This document shows, piece after piece, positions 6,978-13,605 of a stretch of DNA of 25,735 bases; position 1 is the first letter of the stretch; each line of letters begins with the position of its first letter. The translations under genes were made by a program, and so were the position numbers. This stretch comes from an uncultured Oscillospiraceae bacterium. GTDB taxonomy: Bacteria; Bacillota; Clostridia; Oscillospirales; Oscillospiraceae. Where the stretch lies: positions 1 to 25,735 of the forward strand of contig CAJUEU010000026.1 in assembly GCA_910585735.1 (NCBI GenBank). The letters are read 5' to 3'. Under the pieces are notes generated by a model that was not told where the DNA came from, did no database searches, and worked only from the letters and a program-made list of their open reading frames with translations.

Positions 6978-7859
6978 ATGAAAAACCGGGGAAAACCTTT
7001 TCTCTTCATGCTGCTGCTCGTATTTCTGCTCGCTGCCTGCGGTGATCCAGCAGCGGAGGTTCCCCCAACTCCTGAGCCTATGCCATCTCCCACAGCGGAG
7101 CCAATTTCCACCCCGGCGCCTGCCCCCACAGAAGTAGTTACATCCATCCCTACGGCGGAGCCGACCCCTGACCCAGGGCCCCAGATCTACACTTTCGCCG
7201 AATTTGGGGCACCCGTTAACGGTACCGGCCGATTTCCTCTGGATGAAAGCAGCTCGGCACAGATCGCTGCACTGGTGGCCCCCTCGTCTGAGAACTTGGC
7301 AGGCTGGACCTCTGTGGAGGTGAGTGGCTGGCTTCCACTGGTGGAGCTTACCTTGGCCGATGGAAGCGCTGTCAGTTTAGACCGAAGGGAGGATAAGATA
7401 TTCCTGCACCGGGAGGGACAGACCTACGATTGCACAGAGTTGGTGGATTTTGACCAGCTCTGCCGGACTCTGGAGGCTGCTCGGCTTGCCGCCGTGCGCG
7501 CTGACCTGCCCCAGTTGACCCGGCTGAGCATTGACGTGTGGGAGTTTCCCTCCTTCAACCGGGAGATCTCTTTGGACGCTGGGTCCAGCCAGTTTATCTG
7601 GGATACCCTATCTCCGGATAACTGGGAGGTCCCGGATATGTACACCGAGCATGATTTGGCCCGGGGCTGGAATGACTTTGTGGACCTATACTGCGGGGAT
7701 CGTCTGATCGCCCGGGTCACTGATGGCGAAATTATGTGTCTTGATCAGGTCTATACCGTTATTTTCTACCAGATCGGCGGGGAGAAGGACCAGATTGCCT
7801 ATATTTTTGCCCCGGAGGAAGCTTACAAGACTTTGTGGAATTGGGCACAGGGTCAATAA
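6978..7859 (+). CDS. Putative lipoprotein of unknown function
   Basis: This 293-residue protein begins with a lipoprotein signal peptide: basic MKNRGK, a hydrophobic stretch and lipobox LLAAC with Cys21. A proline/threonine-rich linker (about residues 24-70) follows, typical of a spacer crossing the cell wall, then a globular domain of about 220 residues that I do not recognise. The ribosome binding site AAAAGGAGG is strong. It is the only plus-strand gene between the divergent holin and the convergent endolysin. No TTTACA/CTCTTT promoter faces it, so it may not belong to the same regulon. It could be an immunity, stress or wall-monitoring protein, but this is only a guess from position. Confidence 0.8.
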   Translation: MKNRGKPFLFMLLLVFLLAACGDPAAEVPPTPEPMPSPTAEPISTPAPAPTEVVTSIPTAEPTPDPGPQIYTFAEFGAPVNGTGRFPLDESSSAQIAALVAPSSENLAGWTSVEVSGWLPLVELTLADGSAVSLDRREDKIFLHREGQTYDCTELVDFDQLCRTLEAARLAAVRADLPQLTRLSIDVWEFPSFNREISLDAGSSQFIWDTLSPDNWEVPDMYTEHDLARGWNDFVDLYCGDRLIARVTDGEIMCLDQVYTVIFYQIGGEKDQIAYIFAPEEAYKTLWNWAQGQ

Positions 7860-7864
7860 ACAGT

Positions 7865-7893
7865 TGGCGGGGACATATGAAATGCCCCCGCCA
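7865..7893. terminator. Possible bidirectional terminator
   Basis: An 8-bp G+C-rich stem (7865-7872 with 7886-7893), with a possible short inner CAT/ATG pairing, lies between the convergent stops of the lipoprotein and endolysin genes. There is no clear T-tract on either side, so termination strength is uncertain. Confidence 0.45.
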
Positions 7894-7907
7894 GCAATAT
7901 GGTGATT

Positions 7908-8912
7908 TTAGGAATAGTTGTCAGAAATGAATGTGTCACCCTGTGAAAAATACTTCGTGGGATTGTAGAATTGTTTACTATCGAACACTTTGCATCCTGG
8001 CTTCGTTTCAGTGAATGTAACTTTGTTGCCAGCACTGTTGCGGGCATATCCCCAAAAGCCTGTACCCACTTTATCCTTAGAGATACCAAGATGTAAATGC
8101 TCACCTTGCGATTGCAATCCTTCATTGCCCATGATACCGATAGCTTCGTTTTTGGCAACCGTGGTCTTATCATAGGACTGCTTCAAATGTCCGTACATAG
8201 AGTAATAGGTTTTTCCATCTGCCGTTGTATGTTCAATAACAACAGCATTTCCGTTAGCGCTATTGTAATTTCGGGCCACAATGGTGCCAGGTGCAATGGC
8301 ATAAACTTCCGCGCCCTCAATTTTCGTGTCAGAAGCGTTGCGACGAATGATGTCAAGCCCGAGATGTCCATTTTTCCCGTTCCACCCCTGCGTAATGTGC
8401 CAGTAATCCCCAGCAGAATTGATTTTTGTTCCTTCCGTATAAATGGCAACATCGGTGGTTTCGGGCAAAGCAGTGGCAAGATTGTTTGCATACACCCACG
8501 CACGCTTTTTCTTGGTTGAACCAGTGACATCGTACTCAATGAAAGCAAACGAAGGGTTGTTCGCCTTTACTCCAAGATACTGAACCTCTTCTCTGAAGCT
8601 CAGGGAACCACAGGTAGGATAGGTGATAGCATTGGGGCCAAAGTACATAGGACAGTCGGTTGCCTGTACGTAGCGCATACCAGAGTTGGTGCCAGAAAAA
8701 GCACTTACACTCTCGGTGAGATTGATGGTGTTGGTGGGCACATAGCCACGCTTCTTATTAGAAGAGCCGGTGACGCTGTACTCAATGTAGCACCAGGTAC
8801 TCTCGGTCCAAAGTGCGGTGATCGCCTCACCCTTGCTGACACTGCCAGCGGAAGGATAGGTAGTAGAACTAGGGCCATAGTACACGGTCTGAGCAGATTT
8901 CATCGTAGACAT
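7908..8912 (-). CDS. M23 endopeptidase with two SH3-like repeats (endolysin)
   Basis: This 334-residue protein has two tandem SH3-like wall-binding repeats (about 8-63 and 86-145; both share the pattern Y.GP...TYP..GS and end in KKR.(W/Y)V), then a LytM/M23 zinc endopeptidase domain with HLGLD (His183, Asp187), His242 and HLH (His272, His274), so the active site is complete. It should cut peptidoglycan cross-links. It has no signal peptide or membrane segment, which fits a phage-type endolysin that needs a holin. The start at 8912 is preferred to an in-frame ATG at 8945 because AAAAGGAG is correctly spaced before it. A TTTACA-N16-CTCCTT promoter precedes it. Confidence 0.9.
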   Translation of the reverse strand: MSTMKSAQTVYYGPSSTTYPSAGSVSKGEAITALWTESTWCYIEYSVTGSSNKKRGYVPTNTINLTESVSAFSGTNSGMRYVQATDCPMYFGPNAITYPTCGSLSFREEVQYLGVKANNPSFAFIEYDVTGSTKKKRAWVYANNLATALPETTDVAIYTEGTKINSAGDYWHITQGWNGKNGHLGLDIIRRNASDTKIEGAEVYAIAPGTIVARNYNSANGNAVVIEHTTADGKTYYSMYGHLKQSYDKTTVAKNEAIGIMGNEGLQSQGEHLHLGISKDKVGTGFWGYARNSAGNKVTFTETKPGCKVFDSKQFYNPTKYFSQGDTFISDNYS

Positions 8913-8954
8913 AATAAAGTCTCCTTTTTGTTTTTTTGCTTGCAAGCATCAATA

Positions 8955-8982
8955 AAGGAGACTGGATTCCTGGATTTGTAAA
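8955..8982 (-). promoter_or_regulatory. TcdR/UviA-type promoter of the endolysin gene
   Basis: Read on the minus strand: TTTACA (8982-8977), 16 bases, CTCCTT (8960-8955). It has the same spacing as the holin promoter and the same -10 as the sigma promoter. The endolysin ATG follows after 42 bases. It supports joint control of endolysin and holin by the islet's sigma factor. Confidence 0.78.
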
Positions 8983-9027
8983 CATGATTATAACATGGTT
9001 TTTAAAAAACAGCCATTCAATATCTGA

Positions 9028-9120
9028 CAGCGGGAGAAGGATTGAAGCATCGGCAAGCCGCCACTTGCCGACCTTCGGCCGGGAAGCAATTTCAATCGTG
9101 AGGGGTCAAATCCAGCAGCA
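9028..9120. repeat. Degenerate tRNA-Gln 3'-end copy and structured segment
   Basis: CAGCGGGAGAAGGATT at 9028-9043 matches the tRNA-Gln 3' end again, but one base of the TTCGAA core is missing just after it. It is followed by a stem (CGGCAAG with CTTGCCG) enclosed by GATTGAA/TTCAATC pairing, and by a T-arm-like GAGGGGTCAAATCC in the opposite orientation. It may be the remnant of an older insertion or tRNA duplication, or a small structured RNA. No gene is supported here. Confidence 0.5.
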
Positions 9121-9129
9121 CAACAATAA

Positions 9130-9167
9130 AAAATAGGTTCCCGGGCAAAATCCCAGGAACCTATTTT
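9130..9167 (-). terminator. Terminator of tRNA-Gln
   Basis: A 16-bp stem with one G-T pair (9130-9145 with 9152-9167), directly at the CCA end of the tRNA and followed on the minus strand by a run of T. It overlaps the first bases of the 26-bp repeat. Confidence 0.85.
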
Positions 9168-9189
9168 GGCAGCGGGAGAAGGATTCGAA
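9164..9189 (-). repeat. Direct repeat inside tRNA-Gln (putative proximal attachment site)
   Basis: These 26 bases, identical to 5462-5487, span the T-loop to the CCA end of the tRNA plus three bases beyond. The two copies bound about 3.7 kb containing the sigma/holin/endolysin genes. Confidence 0.75.
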
Positions 9190-9240
9190 CCCTCACATAC
9201 AGAGTCAGAGTCTGCTGTGCTACCCTTACACAATCCCGCT
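9167..9240 (-). tRNA. tRNA-Gln (CUG anticodon)
   Basis: A complete cloverleaf is readable on the minus strand: acceptor AGCGGGA/TCCCGCT, D stem GTGT/GCAC, anticodon stem GCAGA/TCTGT with loop CTCTGAC (anticodon CTG, reading CAG) and T arm GAGGG-TTCGAAT-CCTTC, with the CCA end encoded. A consensus promoter lies upstream and a hairpin terminator downstream. Its 3' part is duplicated at 5462-5487, so it appears to be the integration target of the islet. Confidence 0.93.
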
Positions 9241-9272
9241 ATTTTGCACTCACTGCCGCAAGCGCAAGAGAT

Positions 9273-9300
9273 ATTATACCAAATCCTTTGAGATTGTCAA
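9273..9300 (-). promoter_or_regulatory. Consensus sigma-A promoter of tRNA-Gln
   Basis: On the minus strand: TTGACA (9300-9295), 16-base spacer, TATAAT (9278-9273). Both hexamers are perfect consensus. It lies 32 bases before the tRNA. Confidence 0.9.
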
Positions 9301-9350
9301 GGGGTTTCCGGCAAAAAATCTGTTTTTCTCCTTGGATATTCGCAGGAGCC

Positions 9351-9884
9351 TTACTCCCCTCGGAGAAGCTTGTCCAGCTTGAGCACCGACCACAGGTCGG
9401 AAGCCCCCAGATAAAGGAAAACGCCGCCAATGACCCGCCACAGGATGAGGCCGGTCTTAAAGGGATTCCACAGGATCACAAGCCCCATCGCCAGAGAGAT
9501 CCCCGAAAGGACCAGGGTGGTGGTCCAGCCCGCATAGCCCAGCTCCCGCAGGTCCAAGCCCCGCTTCAGGTTCATCAGAGCGTCGATGAGGATATATACA
9601 CCCAGAATGGTGGGGATCACCGAAATGATAAAGTCGGAATGGAGAAGGAAAAAGATCCCCACGATCCCTGCCATGACCCCCAGCACCAGATCAGAGCGGA
9701 AGGCGAAGGCATCCGTCCCCCGACCGGCGAAGAAGCCAATGACCGCCACCACGCCGTAGCCCACCATCAAAATCCCGGCAAGGGTGCAGACAAAGGACAA
9801 ACTTCGATTGGGAAAGAAAATCAGAATGAGCCCCACAAGCGCGTAAACGCCAGAGGCCGCCACCAGACTGTTTTTGGACGACAT
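9351..9884 (-). CDS. DUF308 (HdeD-like) membrane protein
   Basis: This 177-residue protein has six hydrophobic segments in pairs and the pattern of DUF308/HdeD proteins, including LAGILMVGYGVVAVIGFF and ILGVYILIDALMNLKRGL. E. coli HdeD is linked to acid resistance, but the molecular function of the family is not settled. The start at 9884 follows AAGGAGG. It is transcribed towards the tRNA-Gln promoter region and appears monocistronic, downstream of the rubrerythrin terminator. Confidence 0.85.
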   Translation of the reverse strand: MSSKNSLVAASGVYALVGLILIFFPNRSLSFVCTLAGILMVGYGVVAVIGFFAGRGTDAFAFRSDLVLGVMAGIVGIFFLLHSDFIISVIPTILGVYILIDALMNLKRGLDLRELGYAGWTTTLVLSGISLAMGLVILWNPFKTGLILWRVIGGVFLYLGASDLWSVLKLDKLLRGE

Positions 9885-9961
9885 CGCGATCCCTCCTTAT
9901 CTTGCCATAGTGTACTCCTTTTTTCGCCTTTTTGCAAGGAAAATCCTGGATATTAAGAAAA

Positions 9962-9989
9962 ATGCCCCGAGCCAAGCGGCTCGGGGCAT
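9962..9989 (-). terminator. Terminator of the rubrerythrin gene
   Basis: A perfect 12-bp GC-rich stem (9962-9973 with 9978-9989), loop of four, followed on the minus strand by TTTTTC. It starts 13 bases after the rubrerythrin stop. Confidence 0.9.
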
Positions 9990-10002
9990 CCTCATTCTCT
10001 GA

Positions 10003-10536
10003 TTAATAGTTCTCAGCCTTCAGCTCAAAATAAGCCTGGGGATGGGCACAGACAGGGCAAACCTGGGGGGCCTCCTTGCCCACATGGATATGGCCGCAAT
10101 TGCGGCACTTCCAGATGTAAACGCCGTCCTTCTGGAACACCATACCGTCGTTCAGGTTTTTCAGAAGGGCACGGTAACGCTCCTCGTGCTCCTTCTCGAT
10201 CTCGCCTACCCCCTCAAAGAGGGCGGCCAGCTTGTCAAAGCCCTCGGCCCGGGCGGTCTCGGCCATTTCTTTGTACATAGAGGTCCACTCTTCGTTCTCG
10301 CCGGCGGCTGCAGCCACCAGATTGGCGGCAGTGTCACCGATGCCGTCCAGCGCCTTGAACCACAGCTTGGCGTGCTCCTTCTCATTGTCGGCGGTCTCCA
10401 GGAAAAGAGCGGCGATCTGCTCATACCCTTCCTTCTTGGCCTTGCTGGCAAAATAGGTGTACTTGTTGCGGGCCATGCTCTCCCCAGCAAAAGCTTTCCA
10501 CAGGTTGGCCTCCGTTTTGCTTCCTTTCAGTTCCAT
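10003..10536 (-). CDS. rbr: Rubrerythrin
   Basis: This 177-residue cytoplasmic peroxide-reducing protein of anaerobes has an N-terminal four-helix diiron domain with repeated ExxH motifs (ADNEKEHAK, GEIEKEHEER) and a C-terminal rubredoxin-like iron site, WKCRNCG...VCPVCAHP. It reduces hydrogen peroxide with electrons from rubredoxin or NADH-linked partners. Length and domain order are standard. It lies 52 bp downstream of a PerR-type regulator on the same strand, a frequent oxidative-stress pairing. Start at 10536, with AAAGGGGA upstream. Confidence 0.95.
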   Translation of the reverse strand: MELKGSKTEANLWKAFAGESMARNKYTYFASKAKKEGYEQIAALFLETADNEKEHAKLWFKALDGIGDTAANLVAAAAGENEEWTSMYKEMAETARAEGFDKLAALFEGVGEIEKEHEERYRALLKNLNDGMVFQKDGVYIWKCRNCGHIHVGKEAPQVCPVCAHPQAYFELKAENY

Positions 10537-10588
10537 TGTTCATTTCCCCTTTCAAAATAGTGTCAGTCTATTTATTGATATGCCGGAA

Positions 10589-10990
10589 TTACCCGACCGC
10601 TTCCAGCTCTCTGCCCTGACACTCGGGACACAGGCCATAGAAGGTCAGATCGTGGCGAAGGACCCGGGCTCCGGGCTGGGCCTTGGCGGCCAGGGCGTCC
10701 ATGCCCGAGTCATAGTCCAATGCCAGATCCATGACCCGGCCGCATATCTCACAGCGCAGATGGGAGTGAGGCTCCACGCAGGCGTCGTACCGCTCTACCG
10801 GGAAGGGCATCCGCCGCAGCTGTCCCTCCTGAGAAAGCAAGCTCAGGTTGCGGTATACCGTCCCCAGGCTGAGACCGGGGTTCTCCGGCTTGAGCCACTG
10901 GAAGACCATTTCGGCGGTGGGGTGTTCCTTGCTGCCTTTCACCGCCTCATAGATCAGCTCCCTCTGACGGGAGTAACGCTTTCCTGCCAT
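10589..10990 (-). CDS. perR: Fur-family peroxide regulator (PerR-like)
   Basis: This 133-residue protein is of the Fur family: a winged helix N-terminal domain (SRQRELIYEAVKGSKEHPTAEMV, then LGTVYRNLSLL as recognition helix), a HSHLRCEICG metal segment and a second LCPECQ pair forming the structural zinc site. The pairing with rubrerythrin and the HSHLRCEICG motif favour PerR over Fur or Zur. PerR represses peroxide-defence genes until its metal-bound histidines are oxidised. A Fur/PerR-like box lies just upstream, so it is probably autoregulated. Ribosome binding site GGAGGAG. Confidence 0.88.
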   Translation of the reverse strand: MAGKRYSRQRELIYEAVKGSKEHPTAEMVFQWLKPENPGLSLGTVYRNLSLLSQEGQLRRMPFPVERYDACVEPHSHLRCEICGRVMDLALDYDSGMDALAAKAQPGARVLRHDLTFYGLCPECQGRELEAVG

Positions 10991-11006
10991 AGGATCTCCT
11001 CCAGCT

Positions 11007-11025
11007 GAGAATTATTCCTATTATC
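11007..11025 (-). promoter_or_regulatory. Candidate Fur/PerR operator
   Basis: On the minus strand GATAATAGGAATAATTCTC matches the classic 19-base Fur box (GATAATGATAATCATTATC) at 14 of 19 positions. It is 17 bases upstream of the perR-like start, where a repressor would block transcription of regulator and rubrerythrin. Confidence 0.6.
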
Positions 11026-11071
11026 AGAATATCATACCACTGCCAAAAAAGCAAGAGAAATTTTTGAAAGA

Positions 11072-11974
11072 TTACCGGCCCTCCCCTTCTCCAGGAAGCT
11101 CCAGCCCCAGGCGGAGCTGATCCAGAAACCGGGCGGCGGCCCGGGAAAAAACCTGGTACTTTTTCCAGACAACGCACAGCCCGGAGCTGAGAGGCGGAGT
11201 CAGGGGCCGGAAGCAAAGGGCTCCCGTGTCCCGGGTATCCATGAGCTTGTCCAACGTGAGCGCGCAGCCCAGGCCCTCATCCACCATGATGGCGGCGTTA
11301 TAGAGCAAATTGTAGGTACATACGATGTTCAACTCCTCCATGCTCCGGCCCAGCCAACGGCTCAGCGCCTCCCAGCGGTCGGTCTGCTGGGAGACCAGAA
11401 GGGGCAGCTTATCCAGGTCTCCGGGAGAGACAAGCTCCTTGGCCGCCAGAGGATGATCCCGGCGCATCAGCACCCCCCAGGTATCGGCGGCAGGAAGGCG
11501 GAGATAGTCGTACTTTTTCAGGTCTACCGGCTCGATAAGAAGCCCAAAGTCCAGAAGCCCCTTGTCCAGCCGTTCGGATACATCCTCCGCGTTGCCGCTG
11601 TGAAGATGATAGCGGATCTGGGGGTAGCGGGCCCGAAGCTTTTTGGCCTCCCGGGCAATGAGGCGCATGGCGTCTGTCTCTCCCGCGCCGATGTAGATAT
11701 CCCCGGCGATGTTCTCCTCATCGGCGGTCATCTCCATGGTGGCCTTATCCACCAGGGCCAGGATCTCATCGGCCCGTTTTCGGAAAAGTACCCCGTCCTC
11801 GGTGAGAGTGACCCGACGGTTGCCCCGGACAAAAAGCTGCTTGCCCAGCTCCTCCTCCAGCTCCATGAGCTGCCGGGAAAGGGTTGGCTGAGTGAGGTGA
11901 AGAAACTGGGCGGCCCCTGAGATGCTCTCCTCCCGGGCCACCGCCAGAAAGTACCGAAGGACCCGAAGCTCCAT
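11072..11974 (-). CDS. LysR-family transcriptional regulator
   Basis: This 300-residue protein has the LysR winged helix-turn-helix at the N-terminus (SGAAQFLHLTQPTLSRQL) and a two-lobed effector-binding domain from about residue 90. Length is standard. It is divergent from an amino-acid ABC importer operon (178 bp between starts), which is the usual arrangement for a LysR regulator and its target, so it likely controls this importer, perhaps in response to sulfur or amino-acid status. Start at 11974 with AAAGGAGTGG upstream. Confidence 0.92.
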   Translation of the reverse strand: MELRVLRYFLAVAREESISGAAQFLHLTQPTLSRQLMELEEELGKQLFVRGNRRVTLTEDGVLFRKRADEILALVDKATMEMTADEENIAGDIYIGAGETDAMRLIAREAKKLRARYPQIRYHLHSGNAEDVSERLDKGLLDFGLLIEPVDLKKYDYLRLPAADTWGVLMRRDHPLAAKELVSPGDLDKLPLLVSQQTDRWEALSRWLGRSMEELNIVCTYNLLYNAAIMVDEGLGCALTLDKLMDTRDTGALCFRPLTPPLSSGLCVVWKKYQVFSRAAARFLDQLRLGLELPGEGEGR

Positions 11975-12080
11975 AATATAGCCACTCCTTTCTGAAATGA
12001 TCTGTTTCTTGTGGTATCCTACCAGCTTTTCCCATGCCCGTCAAGTATAGGAAGGATGAATTCGCATAAAAAACAAGTAT

Positions 12081-12109
12081 TTGATTTTTCGGAGAGGGGG
12101 GCTTATAAT
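12081..12109 (+). promoter_or_regulatory. Promoter of the ABC importer operon
   Basis: TTGATT (12081-12086), 17 bases, TATAAT (12104-12109). It sits in the LysR/ABC divergent space, 42 bases before the proposed permease start. Confidence 0.7.
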
Positions 12110-12151
12110 ACCCCTGAAACAAATAATTTTTGCAGGAAAGGAGGGCTTCTC

Positions 12152-12826
12152 CTGAACGAAAGAGCGTTTCAGATCCTGATCGACTCGTTTCCCAGGATCC
12201 TGATGGCCGGACTGAAAATGACCGTCCCCCTCACTCTGCTGGCCTTCTCTATCGCCCTGGTCATTGCTGTGGCGGTGGCCCTCGTCCAATTCGCCGACAT
12301 TCCCATCGCCAAGCAGCTCTGCCGGTTCTACATCTGGATCTTCCGGGGCACCCCCCTGCTGGTGCAGCTTTTTGTGGTCTTTTACGGCCTTCCCAACGTG
12401 GGGATCCGGCTGGCCCCCTTCCCCGCGGCCGTACTGGTTTTTGCCCTCAACGAAGGGGCCTACGGCTCCGAGATCGTCCGGGCCGCCCTGGAGTCGGTCC
12501 CCATTGGGCAGCTGGAGGCGGGGTACTGTGTGGGCATGAGCTATCTTCAGACCATGTGGCGGGTGATCCTGCCCCAGGCCATGCGGACGGCGGTGCCCTC
12601 CCTGGCCAACTCCCTCATCTCCATGGTAAAGGACACTTCCCTGGCCTCCAACATCACCTATATGGAGATGTTTCAAACTACCAGGACCATCGCGGCGGGA
12701 AACTGGGTGGTCCTTCCCCTCTACCTGGGGGTAGGCTTCATCTACCTGATGATGTCCACGGTACTTACCTGGCTCCAGAGATGGCTGGAGAAAAAGCTGA
12801 ACTCCTACGGACACCAGAGGGGGTGA
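12152..12826 (+). CDS. Amino-acid ABC transporter permease (HisM/TcyB type)
   Basis: This polar-amino-acid ABC permease has about five membrane segments and the cytoplasmic EAA loop around EAGYCVGMSYLQTMWRVILP, which contacts the ATPase. RGTPLLVQLFVVFYGLP is the typical N-proximal motif. With the CTG at 12152 as start (224 residues) the ribosome site AAAGGAGGG is spaced ideally and the N-terminus has the usual length; the first in-frame ATG, at 12202, would remove much of the N-terminal segment and has no good ribosome site. The open frame extends further upstream to 12011, but across the promoter. The ATPase gene follows after 4 bases. Confidence 0.9.
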   Translation: MNERAFQILIDSFPRILMAGLKMTVPLTLLAFSIALVIAVAVALVQFADIPIAKQLCRFYIWIFRGTPLLVQLFVVFYGLPNVGIRLAPFPAAVLVFALNEGAYGSEIVRAALESVPIGQLEAGYCVGMSYLQTMWRVILPQAMRTAVPSLANSLISMVKDTSLASNITYMEMFQTTRTIAAGNWVVLPLYLGVGFIYLMMSTVLTWLQRWLEKKLNSYGHQRG

Positions 12827-12830
12827 GGAC

Positions 12831-13580
12831 ATGAGTATGCTGGAGGTATCCGGAATCCGCAAGAGCTTCGGGACCCTGGAGGTCCTGAAGGGTGTGGACC
12901 TGACGGTGAACAAGGGGGACGTGGTGGCCATTCTGGGGCCCAGCGGTTCGGGAAAGACCACCCTTCTTCGGTGCGTCAACTTTTTGGAGCGGGCCGACGC
13001 AGGCACCCTCACCTTTGACGGGGAACGGTTCGACCTGGGAAAGATAAAAAATTCAGACATTGCCCGGCTGCGGAAAAAGACCGCCTTTGTGTTCCAGAAC
13101 TACAACCTGTTCCTCAACAAAACCGCCATCCAGAATGTGACCGAGGGACTCATGACCGCCCGGAAAATGCCCAGGGACGAAGCCTTTTCCAAGGCGGAGG
13201 AAGCGCTCAGGCGGGTGGGGATGCTGGACCGAAGGGACCACTATCCCAACCAGCTCTCAGGCGGGCAGCAGCAACGGGTGGCCATCGCCCGAGCATTGGC
13301 CACCGATCCTGAGATCATCTACTTTGACGAGCCCACCTCGGCCCTGGACCCCGAGCTCATTGGGGAGGTTCTGGCCGTTATGCGGGACCTGGCCAAGAGC
13401 GGCATGACCATGCTGGTGGTGACCCACGAGCTGAACTTTGCCCGGAACGTGTCCAGCAGGGTCATCTTCATGGAGAACGGCGTGGCGTTGGAATCGGGGA
13501 CTCCGGCGGACATTTTTGACCACCCCAAGGAGGAGCGGACCCGTGAATTTCTCCGCTTCATCAGCCGGGAACACACATAA
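12831..13580 (+). CDS. Amino-acid ABC transporter ATP-binding protein
   Basis: This 249-residue ABC ATPase energises the importer. Walker A is GPSGSGKTT, the Q-loop is in FVFQNYNLF, the signature is LSGGQQQRVAIARAL, Walker B is IIYFDEPTSALDPE and the switch His is in VVTHE. It resembles GlnQ/HisP/TcyC-type ATPases. The start is just after the permease stop and the binding-protein gene is 25 bp downstream, so all three are cotranscribed. Confidence 0.95.
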   Translation: MSMLEVSGIRKSFGTLEVLKGVDLTVNKGDVVAILGPSGSGKTTLLRCVNFLERADAGTLTFDGERFDLGKIKNSDIARLRKKTAFVFQNYNLFLNKTAIQNVTEGLMTARKMPRDEAFSKAEEALRRVGMLDRRDHYPNQLSGGQQQRVAIARALATDPEIIYFDEPTSALDPELIGEVLAVMRDLAKSGMTMLVVTHELNFARNVSSRVIFMENGVALESGTPADIFDHPKEERTREFLRFISREHT

Positions 13581-13605
13581 AAATACTAATTTGGAGGATA
13601 TGATG

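Noticed and set aside
5462..9189. Complete prophage or integrative conjugative element
   Set aside because: No integrase, capsid, tail, replication or transfer gene is present; only sigma, lysis and lipoprotein genes lie between the repeats.
8988..9233. 81-codon minus-strand frame covering tRNA-Gln and its terminator
   Set aside because: It runs through a complete tRNA gene and a terminator; such frames are typical false positives.
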